Shown here: positions 28,332-36,584 of the stretch, piece after piece | How the letters are laid out: each line of letters opens with the position of its first letter | Numbering within the stretch: the first letter of the stretch is position 1 | Source of the DNA: DAOUJI01 sp965237875 | Lineage (GTDB): Bacteria; Chloroflexota; Dehalococcoidia; Lucifugimonadales; JAGWBF01 | DNA length: 64,000 bases | Direction: 5' to 3' | NCBI GenBank assembly: GCA_965237875.1 | Contig: CBDEGP010000001.1 | Coordinates: 1-64,000, forward strand | Position numbers and translations under genes: made by a program | The notes under the pieces: model-generated | Told to the model about the DNA's origin: nothing | Database searches by the model: none | What the model saw: the letters and a program-made list of their open reading frames with translations, nothing else

Positions 28332-28340
28332 TGCTATCAT
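28332..28340 (+). promoter_or_regulatory. Candidate extended -10 promoter for moaDE
   Basis: TGC followed by TATCAT ends 9 bp before the moaDE ATG (28350). If it is used, the message would be leaderless or nearly so. Confidence 0.3.
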
Positions 28341-28349
28341 ACTCATGAC

Positions 28350-29075
28350 ATGGCCCAGGGAACTCGGCAAGCCGTCAAAGTAGACGTCTACTTCTTTGCC
28401 CTTTACAGGGAGCGGGCAGGCCGGAGCGCAATGCCCCTGGATCTCCCCGAAAACTCCACCGTCGAAGACCTGGTGGCCCGTGTGAGGGGCATCTTTCCTC
28501 AGCTTGCTCCGCCTGGAGTCAACATCGTGGCGGCGGTGAACGCGGAGTACGCCGAGGGGAACACAGTACTGCGCCCGGGCGATGAAGTGGCCCTTATTCC
28601 CCCCGTCAGCGGAGGGCAGCCCATGATAACCGTGACTCGCGAGCCTCTGGAGCCTGAAAAAATCACCGCTCTGGTCCGAAAAGACTCCAACGGAGCGGTG
28701 GTCACCTTCCTGGGGGTCACCAGAGACCACGCCGAAGGCAGAAAGGTCCTTGGACTGGAGTACGAGGCCTACGAGGAGATGGCGGTCAAGGAGCTGGAGA
28801 AGGTCCGAAGCGAGGTCCTGGCCAGGTACGACATCGAGGACGTGGCCATCTCCCACCGCATAGGCAAGGTGGACATCGGCCAGATCAGCCTTGTGGTGGC
28901 GACGGCCTCACCCCACCGCAAGGAGGCGTTCCACGCCTGCCATGAGGCCGTGGACCTGCTCAAGGAGCGCGTTCCCATCTGGAAGAAGGAACACTTCGAG
29001 GACGGAGACGCCCGCTGGGTGGCCTGCGAGTCCCACGACCACGCCCCGTCCCCTCAACTCCTCCAAGCCGAGTAG
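28350..29075 (+). CDS. MoaD-MoaE fusion, molybdopterin synthase
   Basis: The 241-residue protein joins both molybdopterin synthase subunits. Residues ~8-89 are a ubiquitin-like MoaD ending ALIPPVSGG, with the diglycine at 88-89. Residues ~92-235 are MoaE, with GAVVTFLGVTRDHAEG, LEYEAYEEMA, HRIGKVDIG, and the catalytic-region VPIWKKEHFEDG. MoaD needs a free C-terminal Gly-Gly thiocarboxylate, so the fusion presumably needs cleavage after Gly89, as reported for mycobacterial MoaX. No other Moa gene is adjacent. Confidence 0.92.
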   Translation: MAQGTRQAVKVDVYFFALYRERAGRSAMPLDLPENSTVEDLVARVRGIFPQLAPPGVNIVAAVNAEYAEGNTVLRPGDEVALIPPVSGGQPMITVTREPLEPEKITALVRKDSNGAVVTFLGVTRDHAEGRKVLGLEYEAYEEMAVKELEKVRSEVLARYDIEDVAISHRIGKVDIGQISLVVATASPHRKEAFHACHEAVDLLKERVPIWKKEHFEDGDARWVACESHDHAPSPQLLQAE

Positions 29076-29300
29076 CCCGTTACTCACTGCTCCCCAGCTA
29101 TATACATCAAAACATCGCAACGCTGCCCCTGGAAGAACACACTCTTCGCTGTATGTAAGGAAGCGCGGAGCATGCGAAACCGAGAATGACGGCGCTCCAC
29201 ACGTAGCCTTCCTAGGATCTTACGAGATTCTCTTCGGCGCTCCCCCGACGCACTGTATAGGTATTCCCATGGACCACGACAGCTACCGGAGGTAGAAACG

Positions 29301-29939
29301 ATGGCGGGGATCAGTCGTGTCGCAGTCGTCCTGGATGCGATGGGTGTCATGTACCAGCCTGGTGACGATGTGCAGGACCTGCTCGTGCCGTTCGCGCGCA
29401 GCAAGGGGTGCCGAAAGAGCGAGGCCAATATATCCCAACTGTACAAGGCCGCATCGATGGGAACTATGACTTCAGCAGAGTTGTGGGACCGACTGGGCGT
29501 CGCCGGAAGTGGGGAGGCGCTTGACCGTGAGTTCATCGCGCAGTACACCCTGACGACTGGAATCAACGAATTCCTCGAATGGTGTGCCGATATTGAGGTT
29601 GGCGTACAGTGCATAAGCAACGACCTTTCGGAATGGGCGTCGCTCAGGGCTGACCACTTTCAGATTGCAACCAAGATAAGCCGGTGGACAATTAGCGCCG
29701 CAGTCGGCTGCAGGAAGCCGGACATTGATATTTTCCAAGCGTTCATGGTTTACGCAACCTCCAACCTGCATCTTTTCGTGGATGATCGACTCGAGAACGT
29801 GATGGGTGCGGTTGATGCGGGCATGCGAGGCGTGTGGTTCACCCAGGGATGCACGAACACACCCGCGACGGTCGTGACGGCGAGGGATTTCGAATCAGTC
29901 GCCGCAATCGTAAGCGGCGTGCTTAGCGACTTTGCTTAG
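29301..29939 (+). CDS. HAD-superfamily hydrolase-like protein
   Basis: The 212-residue protein has the HAD order of motifs. Motif I is VVLDAMGVMY with Asp12, motif II is CISNDLSEW, motif III holds a Lys in GCRKPDIDIF, and motif IV is LFVDDRLENVMGA. The usual second Asp of motif I (D+2) is Met14. Phosphatase activity is therefore doubtful; dehalogenase-type HADs also lack that Asp. A perfect GGAGGT site precedes the ATG. Base composition here reads less GC-rich than in the flanking operons, suggesting acquired DNA. Confidence 0.75.
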   Translation: MAGISRVAVVLDAMGVMYQPGDDVQDLLVPFARSKGCRKSEANISQLYKAASMGTMTSAELWDRLGVAGSGEALDREFIAQYTLTTGINEFLEWCADIEVGVQCISNDLSEWASLRADHFQIATKISRWTISAAVGCRKPDIDIFQAFMVYATSNLHLFVDDRLENVMGAVDAGMRGVWFTQGCTNTPATVVTARDFESVAAIVSGVLSDFA

Positions 29940-29995
29940 CATTCCAATTTCAAAACTCCATAAGTGAACTTGGGTTCCATTTCAGGCAACGGCTT

Positions 29996-30208
29996 TTGCC
30001 AATTCCTTACATCGTTCGACTCTCCGGGAGCGGTCCGAAACATGTCACCTCCGATGGCCGGACGATTAAGGAAGACCTCAACACCGACGACAGGCTAGTT
30101 GCTAAGAACGTCTACATCATCTATCCCTGCGACGGGACAGGCGCTTACTTGGTCGAGGTCCAGCGTGGGATCGCCGCCAACGTGGGTGCGCGCCAGCCAA
30201 GGCGCTGA
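29996..30208 (+). CDS. Possible small protein, 70 aa, unknown
   Basis: An open frame from a TTG at 29996 starts MPIPYIVRLSGSGPKHVTSD. It precedes the aspartic protease gene by 61 bp on the same strand. There is no clear ribosome site, and I do not recognise the sequence. Small proteins often pair with clan AA aspartic proteases, which is the only reason to keep it. Confidence 0.3.
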   Translation: MPIPYIVRLSGSGPKHVTSDGRTIKEDLNTDDRLVAKNVYIIYPCDGTGAYLVEVQRGIAANVGARQPRR

Positions 30209-30269
30209 CGGCGGAACGGAACATCCGTTACGATGGATGTATAGAGCGCAAAAGCGAGGTCTACCATCG

Positions 30270-30626
30270 GTGGGAACATTCAATTGGCCGCTGCGAATTT
30301 CCAGCGTGGGCGGCCAGCAGTTCAGGGAGATAGAAGCGACGGTGGATACCGGCGCCGCCTACACCGCGTTGCCAACTCGCCTGCTGCGTGAGCTGGGAGT
30401 TGAACCTATGGGCAAGCGCAGGTTTCTGCTGGCCGACGGGCGACGGATCGAGATGGATTACGGGGAGGCCCGGGCAACCGTCGACGGCGAGAGTGTGACG
30501 ACTCTAGTCGTCTTTGGAGCAGACGATGCCCCAGCCCTGCTGGGGGCCTATACCCTGGAAGGTCTGGCCTTGGCTGTGGATCCAGTGGAGCAGCGACTGG
30601 TCCCAACCCACCTCATCATGTACTAG
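30270..30626 (+). CDS. Small clan AA (retropepsin-like) aspartic protease
   Basis: From a GTG at 30270, behind AGCGAGGT, this encodes 118 residues. The active-site motif is VDTGAAYTALP (Asp26-Thr-Gly), followed by ADGRRIEMDYG and the second hydrophobic-hydrophobic-Gly element PALLGAYTLEGL. One such domain is half a pepsin, so a homodimer is expected. Substrates of these bacterial single-domain proteases are largely unknown. A longer upstream frame exists but shows no domain sequence. Confidence 0.75.
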   Translation: MGTFNWPLRISSVGGQQFREIEATVDTGAAYTALPTRLLRELGVEPMGKRRFLLADGRRIEMDYGEARATVDGESVTTLVVFGADDAPALLGAYTLEGLALAVDPVEQRLVPTHLIMY

Positions 30627-30732
30627 GACCGGCGCCGCTTCCTGAGTCATGGCTTACGACGACGACGCAAGGTGCATCCCAACAGCCCCTTGAAAAGCTC
30701 CTCGTATACGTGCATAATTATTGATGTCAGTC

Positions 30733-30850
30733 CCTTGGCGGTTTGAGCGGTGCGGACCCACCCGTTCCCATCCCGAACACGGAAGTGAAACGCTCCAGCG
30801 CTGACGATACTGCTCCGGCGACGGAGTGGGAAAATAGGCCACTGCCGGGG
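30733..30850 (+). rRNA. rrf: 5S ribosomal RNA
   Basis: The conserved 5S core CCCATCCCGAACACGGAAGT lies at about 30767-30786 and is followed by GAAACGC. The ends CCTTGGCGGT (30733-30742) and ACTGCCGGGG (30841-30850) pair as a 10-bp helix I including G-U pairs, giving about 118 nt. A T-rich tract (30854-30862) follows as a likely transcription end. No 16S or 23S gene flanks it. Open reading frames overlapping on both strands are spurious. Confidence 0.95.
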
Positions 30851-30862
30851 GGCTTTTTCTTT

Positions 30863-31199
30863 AAGCGCCGGACAGCCCCCAGGCGCGGAATTCCTGACCT
30901 TGAACCCTTCCATTTGGGGTTCCGTTGTGGTACATTGTTACCGTTTTTGAAGATTGTTAAATTATTCACATAATCACTATCCCTGAACACCCTAGAAAAG
31001 GAGCCTTGGAACCTTTACACCAAACACGCAAGCAACCTATAATGAGAGCATTGAAGTCGCGATAAAGAGTTCCCGCAGCGCCTGCTCAATGCTCCCATGA
31101 CGTGTTCCCAGGGTCTTGCGCTCTTAGGAAGGTTCGCAGGCAGGCTTCAGGGGCGACCTTGCCGGAAGGCTGATTCGGCCTAATGAGGGGGTGCCTAAA
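30863..31199 (+). other. clpC upstream region
   Basis: This stretch of about 340 bp between the 5S gene and clpC has an A+T-rich part around 30930-30985 and one strong promoter, listed separately. A leader of about 150 nt then runs to the clpC ATG. I see no CtsR gene nearby and cannot identify a CtsR-type operator by eye. Confidence 0.4.
31014..31043 (+). promoter_or_regulatory. Sigma70-type promoter for clpC
   Basis: TTTACA (31014-31019), an 18-nt spacer, and a perfect TATAAT (31038-31043) form one of the best promoter matches in the window. It points to clpC, 157 nt downstream. Confidence 0.6.
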
Positions 31200-33707
31200 A
31201 TGGGCAGCAGATTCGAAAAGTTTTCGGAGCGTGCACGCCGAGTCCTCTCCCTGGCCCAGGAAGAGGCTCAACGGTTCAACCACAACTACATCGGCACCGA
31301 GCACATATTGCTGGGTTTGGTGCGTGAAACGGAAGGCGTAGCAGCTCGAGTCCTTTCCAACGTGGGGGTAGACCTGAGCAAGGTCCGCTCCGCGGTGGAG
31401 TTCATCATCGGCAGAGGGGAGCGGCCAGCCCAGGGGGAGATAGGGCTGACCCCCAGAGCCAAGAAGGTGGTGGAGTTGGCGGTGGACGAAGCCCGCCGCA
31501 TGAACCACACCTACATCGGCACCGAACACCTGCTCATCGGTCTTCTGCGGGAGGGCGAGGGAGTGGCCGCGGGAGTGCTGGAAAGCCTCAGCGTCACCCT
31601 GGATAAGGTGCGCTCGGAGACCCACCGGATTCTGAGCCAGAGCTCGCCCCAGTCGTCCGGGCACGGGACCAAGAACTCCACACGGACTCCGACGTTGGAC
31701 CAGTTGGGCATCGACCTGACCATCGCCGCCAAGAACGGCAGGCTGGACCCGGTGGTCGGCCGCAACCAGGAGATCCAGCGGGTAATCCAGATTCTCAGCC
31801 GCAGGACTAAGAACAACCCTGTGCTTATGGGCGAGCCCGGAGTGGGCAAGACCGCAATAGTGGAAGCCTTGGCGCAACGCATCTCAACAGGCGACATTCC
31901 CGAGACCCTCAAGGACAAGCGTCTGGTCACTCTGGACATGGGCGCCCTGGTTGCGGGCACCAAATACCGGGGCGAGTTTGAAGAGCGCCTCAAGAAGGTC
32001 GTCGAGGAGATCAAGAACTCGGGCAACTGCGTTCTGTTCATCGACGAGATGCACACCATCGTCGGCGCAGGAGCCGCCGAGGGAGCGGTGGACGCCGCGA
32101 ACATCTTGAAACCGTCGCTGGCCCGAGGAGAACTCCAATGCATCGGCGCAACGACGATGGACGACTATCGGAAGCACGTGGAGAGGGACCCTGCCCTCGA
32201 ACGCCGCTTCCAGCCTATCGTAGTGTCCGAGCCCACGGTGGATGAGACCGTCAGCATTCTCCAAGGCGTGAAGGAGCGGTACGAGGAACATCACCGACTG
32301 CATATATCCGACGAAGCGGTTTCGGCCGCCGCCAGTCTAGCCTCGCGTTTCATCGCTGACCGGTTCTTGCCCGACAAGGCCATAGACCTGATGGACGAGG
32401 CGTCTTCCAAGGTGCGTCTGAGAAACGCCTCGGCTCCCCTTTCCATGCAGCAGTCCCAGAAGATCCTGGAGAACGTGCGTAAAGAGAAGGACGACGCCAT
32501 AGCCGCACAGCAGTACGAACATGCGGCTGAGCTTAGAGAGCGTGAGCTCCGGCTGCTCGAAAGCCTGGATAGCGACGAGAAGGTGTGGCACGACGAGCAG
32601 GACAAAAGCAAACCCGTGGTCAGCGCCGAGGACATTGCCGAAGTGGTGAGCATGTGGACCGGCATACCCGTCACCCGCCTGGCGATGGAAGAGACCGAAA
32701 GGCTGCTCCACATGGAGCAGGAGGTCCACAAGAGGATCATCGGCCAGGAAGAGGCCATAGTCAGCGTTTCCAAGGCGGTGCGCAGGGCCCGCGCAGGGCT
32801 CAAGGACCCGCGGCATCCCATCGGCGTGTTCCTGTTCCTGGGTCCCACGGGAGTGGGAAAGACCGAGTTGGTCCGTGCGCTGTCAGAGTTCATGTTCGGC
32901 AGCGAAGATTCCATGATCCGGTTGGACATGTCCGAGTTCCAGGAGCGGCACACCGTAGCCAGGCTGATCGGCGCCCCTCCGGGGTACATAGGCTATGACG
33001 AGGGCGGCCAGCTCACGGAGGCCGTGCGGAGAAAGTCCTACAGCGCCATTCTTCTGGACGAGATCGAGAAGGCCCACCCTGAGGTGTTCAACGTTCTCCT
33101 GCAAATCTTCGACGACGGGCACCTGAGCGACGCCAAAGGCCGCAAGGTGGACTTCCGGAACTCCATCATAGTCATGACCAGCAACCTCGGCTCCGACCTG
33201 ATCAAGAGGGAGACCTCGCTGGGCTTCTCCATCAAGTCGGACCAGGCGCAGACCGACAAGCAGACGTATGAACGCATGAAGGACAAGGTGCTGGACGAGG
33301 TGAAGCGCTTCTTCCGGCCGGAGTTCCTGAACCGAATTGACGCCACCGTCGTCTTCCACGCCTTGTCCCAGGAGCACACCGTCTCCATAGTGGACCTGAT
33401 GATGGAGCAGGTAAGGTCCGAGTTGAAGGAGAAGGAGATCGGCCTCGAGACCACCGACGCCGCCAAAGAGTGGCTGGCAGAGCATGGTTACGACCCCAAT
33501 TTCGGCGCGCGACCGCTGCGGCGGCTGATCCAGGACACGGTGGAGGACAAGCTGTCCGAGGAGCTGCTGTCGGGGAAGATAGGCGCCGGAGACGTGGCGG
33601 TTGTGGACATCCAGGACGGCGAGACGGTTATCAAGGTAAAGGGAAAGGAAGAGGAAGTGATAAAAGTGGAGGAGACGGACGAAGTGCCGGCTCTGCCCTC
33701 CGCCTGA
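31200..33707 (+). CDS. clpC: ATP-dependent Clp protease ATP-binding subunit ClpC
   Basis: ClpC is a Hsp100 unfoldase that feeds substrates to ClpP. The 835-residue product has two N-terminal Clp-N repeats (HNYIGTEHILLGL and HTYIGTEHLLIGL), then D1 with GEPGVGKT and FIDEMHTI. A UVR-type coiled middle region follows, then D2 with GPTGVGKTEL and LLDEIEKAHP. The middle region marks it as ClpC rather than ClpB. I start at the ATG at 31200, 8 nt after GAGGGGG. clpP is not in the window. Confidence 0.95.
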   Translation: MGSRFEKFSERARRVLSLAQEEAQRFNHNYIGTEHILLGLVRETEGVAARVLSNVGVDLSKVRSAVEFIIGRGERPAQGEIGLTPRAKKVVELAVDEARRMNHTYIGTEHLLIGLLREGEGVAAGVLESLSVTLDKVRSETHRILSQSSPQSSGHGTKNSTRTPTLDQLGIDLTIAAKNGRLDPVVGRNQEIQRVIQILSRRTKNNPVLMGEPGVGKTAIVEALAQRISTGDIPETLKDKRLVTLDMGALVAGTKYRGEFEERLKKVVEEIKNSGNCVLFIDEMHTIVGAGAAEGAVDAANILKPSLARGELQCIGATTMDDYRKHVERDPALERRFQPIVVSEPTVDETVSILQGVKERYEEHHRLHISDEAVSAAASLASRFIADRFLPDKAIDLMDEASSKVRLRNASAPLSMQQSQKILENVRKEKDDAIAAQQYEHAAELRERELRLLESLDSDEKVWHDEQDKSKPVVSAEDIAEVVSMWTGIPVTRLAMEETERLLHMEQEVHKRIIGQEEAIVSVSKAVRRARAGLKDPRHPIGVFLFLGPTGVGKTELVRALSEFMFGSEDSMIRLDMSEFQERHTVARLIGAPPGYIGYDEGGQLTEAVRRKSYSAILLDEIEKAHPEVFNVLLQIFDDGHLSDAKGRKVDFRNSIIVMTSNLGSDLIKRETSLGFSIKSDQAQTDKQTYERMKDKVLDEVKRFFRPEFLNRIDATVVFHALSQEHTVSIVDLMMEQVRSELKEKEIGLETTDAAKEWLAEHGYDPNFGARPLRRLIQDTVEDKLSEELLSGKIGAGDVAVVDIQDGETVIKVKGKEEEVIKVEETDEVPALPSA

Positions 33708-33737
33708 CCCTATCCGGCTTTAGAACTAGACACGGCT

Positions 33738-33770
33738 GCGGGGCGTCAATGACGCCCCGCACTTCGTTTT
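33738..33770 (+). terminator. Intrinsic terminator after clpC
   Basis: GCGGGGCGTC (33738-33747) and GACGCCCCGC (33751-33760) form a perfect 10-bp stem with an AAT loop, followed by ACTTCGTTTT. It begins 31 bp after the clpC stop. Confidence 0.75.
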
Positions 33771-33783
33771 GCAGCCTTCGGAT

Positions 33784-34112
33784 ACCGGAGGGAGGCGCAT
33801 TACAGTATGGCACAGAGTGGATTCGTTGGGGTGGACGGCTGCCCTGCCGGTTGGAGATGCTTCGACGAGCTCAGCATGACCGGAGGGAGGACGGGCCTCA
33901 CAACGTCAAGCCAAAGACTTGGCGACGTTGTGCGGTTGTGGATGCTTCGACGGGCTTTCAAGTAACAGCTTTCAGATGGGGCTAGGCGACCGCCGGTCGC
34001 CCCTACGGCAGACCAAGGGCCTCGCCCCGTCATTCCGGAGGAGGCCGGAATCCAGAGGCGCCCTCCCTCGTTACTCGCCGTTGCTCGGCCCCGTCCCCGG
34101 GGCGTAAGTTTG
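33784..34112. repeat. Cluster of dispersed-type palindromic repeats
   Basis: Between clpC and radA I see several short motifs that look like intergenic repeat fragments. They include GCTTCGACGAGCTCAGCATG near 33861 and a partial second copy (GCTTCGACGGGCTT) near 33946. There is also a GGCGACCG/GGTCGCC palindrome near 33984-34000, and CATTCCGG/CCGGAATCC near 34031-34052. No gene of convincing type lies here. Confidence 0.55.
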
Positions 34113-34235
34113 CTCAACATGACCGGGTTGGGTGTGACAATTGTCCGTTGACGTTCAGGGCGGCGGTGGAGTTAACTAAGGCGCCGGGGAAGCGGACGCT
34201 TGCTCCGGCCCGCCCCAACTCACGGAGCAAAGAAG

Positions 34236-35642
34236 ATGAGCGGAGAGCGAAACCGGACCACTTTCTTCTGCCGGGACTGCGGTCACGAAACCCTGAAATG
34301 GATGGGGTTCTGTCCCGCGTGCGGGAGCAAAGACCCATTATCAGAGGCTCCACGGTCGGACGCTTCACGCACGCGTTCAACCTCAGCCCTTCGGCGATGG
34401 ACTTCCCATCAGTCCTCTGAGTTGGAAGAGCTTTCCGGCATTGAACCTAACCGGTCCCCTAGAATTTCCCTTGGTCTCGGAGAGCTGGACAGGGTCCTTG
34501 GCGGCGGACTGGTCCCGGGTTCGGCGGCGCTCATGGCGGGAGAACCCGGAGTGGGCAAGTCCACTCTACTGCTCCAGACTGCAAGTTTAGCCGCTTCACG
34601 AGGACTCAGAGTCGTCTACGTGAGCGGTGAAGAGTCGCCGCAGCAAATCAAGGTGCGTTCAGACCGGCTTGGGATTCAAGGGACAGGCGTCTTTCTGCTG
34701 TCCGAGACGGACGTGGACCTGGTCATCGAGCATCTTGATCGTTCACAGGCTTCACTTGTCATAGTCGATTCCATCCAAACCCTTTACGCCGGAGACGTCC
34801 AGTCGGGACCCGGAAGCGTGGCGCAGGTCAGGGATTGCGCGCTCCGGCTGATACGATGGTGCAAAGACATGGACGTCCCGCTGATCATGTCGGGCCACGT
34901 AACCAAGGACGGCGCCCTGGCGGGACCCCGTGCGCTGGAGCACATGGTGGATGCGTCGCTTCACATGGAGGGAGAGAACGCCACCTCCTACCGTATACTC
35001 AGAGGCACGAAAAACCGTTTTGGCTCCACTGACGAGGTGGGAATCTTCAAGATGGTCGGAGCCGGGCTTGTGGAGGTTGAGGACCCCTCCAGAGTATTGC
35101 TTGCCCACCGGCAGAACGGATCGGTGGGATCGGCCATCGTGCCGGTAATAGAAGGCAGTCGGCCGCTGCTTGTGGAGATGCAAGCTCTTACTTCACCGTC
35201 CGTTTTACCGGCGCCCCGCAGAGTAGCCAACGGGACCGACCATCACCGGTTGCTCATGCTGGCGGCGGTCTTGAGCCGCCGGGTTGGATTGAGCTTGGCC
35301 GGCCAGGACATCATCGTGAACGTAGCGGGCGGACTGCGAATACGGGAGCCTGGGGCGGACCTGGCCACCGCGCTGGCGATAGCATCCAGCTGTCTCAACT
35401 CACCCCTCCCCGAAGACATGGTGGCTATTGGTGAAGTGGGGCTTACCGGGGAGCTCAGACCGGCGCCGCAATTAGAACGCCGCTTGGGGGAAGCGGCCCG
35501 GCTCGGCTTCCGAAAGGCTGTCGTCCCCCCCGGTTTCGCCGGCGATGGGAGCGCCCGGACGCCCGACGGAATGGAGTTGGCAACCACTCCGACCCTATCA
35601 GCCGCCGTTCGTCAAAGTCTTGGGGCGCCGGCTGCTGCCTGA
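34236..35642 (+). CDS. radA: DNA repair protein RadA/Sms
   Basis: RadA promotes branch migration in recombinational repair. The 468-residue product has a C4 zinc finger (C12, C15, C26, C29), a RecA-like core with Walker A GEPGVGKS, and the RadA-specific KNRFG in GTKNRFGSTDEVG. A C-terminal Lon-protease-like domain includes EVGLTGELRP. I use the ATG at 34236; an upstream TTG would add 12 residues without family similarity. Confidence 0.95.
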   Translation: MSGERNRTTFFCRDCGHETLKWMGFCPACGSKDPLSEAPRSDASRTRSTSALRRWTSHQSSELEELSGIEPNRSPRISLGLGELDRVLGGGLVPGSAALMAGEPGVGKSTLLLQTASLAASRGLRVVYVSGEESPQQIKVRSDRLGIQGTGVFLLSETDVDLVIEHLDRSQASLVIVDSIQTLYAGDVQSGPGSVAQVRDCALRLIRWCKDMDVPLIMSGHVTKDGALAGPRALEHMVDASLHMEGENATSYRILRGTKNRFGSTDEVGIFKMVGAGLVEVEDPSRVLLAHRQNGSVGSAIVPVIEGSRPLLVEMQALTSPSVLPAPRRVANGTDHHRLLMLAAVLSRRVGLSLAGQDIIVNVAGGLRIREPGADLATALAIASSCLNSPLPEDMVAIGEVGLTGELRPAPQLERRLGEAARLGFRKAVVPPGFAGDGSARTPDGMELATTPTLSAAVRQSLGAPAAA

Positions 35643-35867
35643 TGCCTTCGCCCGACAAAGACACTGGGACTCTTACTTGAGTTATCCACATTCCTGGCAA
35701 CTCCGAAAAAAGACAGCGGGTGGAGAAATATGGTAGTATCTGTATTCTCCTTTGGTCCTAGACTTCAACCACCGTGAGGCACGCAGGCCAACGCTGACCC
35801 GCGGTATAGACTTCGTCACTCATCGGGAGTCACCGACTTGAAGCTTTCACGGTATGGTTAGTTTGTG
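35643..35867. other. Intergenic region before the toxin-antitoxin pair
   Basis: These 225 bp contain one classical DnaA-box sequence, TTATCCACA (35682-35690), as a single copy, and an A+T-rich stretch near 35700-35760. A promoter for the toxin-antitoxin pair is likely here, but I cannot place it with confidence. Confidence 0.35.
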
Positions 35868-36584
35868 ATGGCTACAACGACAAGGCAAAGATCGACATCC
35901 GAGAACCAGCACCCGGGATTTTATTCGACATCCCAAGTCGCTCGGCTGGCCCGAGTTCCTCGTAGAACTCTTCATGCCTGGAAAATCAAAGGCATTCTGA
36001 AACCGTCGATCCAGATAATCGCCGACGGTGAAGTCATAGACGAAGGCTATTCGTATGCTGACCTGACTATCCTTCGGTTAAGCCGAGCCATTCGAGACAA
36101 AAAGCTCAACCTGCGGTCAGTCTGCGTGGCGCTTCGGCACCTAATAGATCGTTTCGGACATCCCGACGGGGGTTGGTCCAATGTCAATGTGTACATAGCC
36201 AACAACCATGTGTACGCAGAAAAGTTGGACGAATGGGACGTTACAGCAGCCGACAGGGGCGGTCAAAAAGTCGAAACCCTGCTTTTCGATGATATATTTA
36301 ACATCTTACGCGATCTGGATGAAGACGGAGACATTCTTCTTCCGAAGGGGTTCTCCCAGTGCATCGCCATTAAACCGAATGTGATGGGTGGCGAGCCGGT
36401 TATCAAGAACACGAGAATTCCCACTGTGACCATCGCTACGAAACACCGAAAAGGGACATCAATAGACCGCCTCGTGGATCTTTATCGGCCAGTCCCCAGG
36501 GAATGCATCGAGCGCGCAATTGAGTACGAGGAATATCTTAATTCCCCGCTTGCCCAGGCTGGAGCGGTTACTGCTGGACGGTGA
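35868..36584 (+). CDS. HTH-DUF433 antitoxin-like protein (VapB45-type)
   Basis: The 238-residue protein has an N-terminal MerR-like helix-turn-helix (YSTSQVARLARVPRRTLHAW, about residues 20-40), then a linker. A C-terminal DUF433 domain carries GGEPVIKNTRIPTVTIA and ERAIEYEEYL (about 170-228). This layout and length match VapB45-type antitoxins, which bind the toxin and repress the operon. The stop lies 65 bp inside the next gene's longest frame, so the two are translationally coupled. Confidence 0.75.
   Translation: MATTTRQRSTSENQHPGFYSTSQVARLARVPRRTLHAWKIKGILKPSIQIIADGEVIDEGYSYADLTILRLSRAIRDKKLNLRSVCVALRHLIDRFGHPDGGWSNVNVYIANNHVYAEKLDEWDVTAADRGGQKVETLLFDDIFNILRDLDEDGDILLPKGFSQCIAIKPNVMGGEPVIKNTRIPTVTIATKHRKGTSIDRLVDLYRPVPRECIERAIEYEEYLNSPLAQAGAVTAGR

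Noticed and set aside
30647..30990. Open frames on both strands across 30.65-30.99 kb
   Set aside because: They overlap the 5S rRNA gene, whose sequence and helix I are clear.
35682..35690. Canonical DnaA box TTATCCACA downstream of radA
   Set aside because: It is a single copy far from dnaA; one 9-mer is expected by chance in a genome segment and there is no array.
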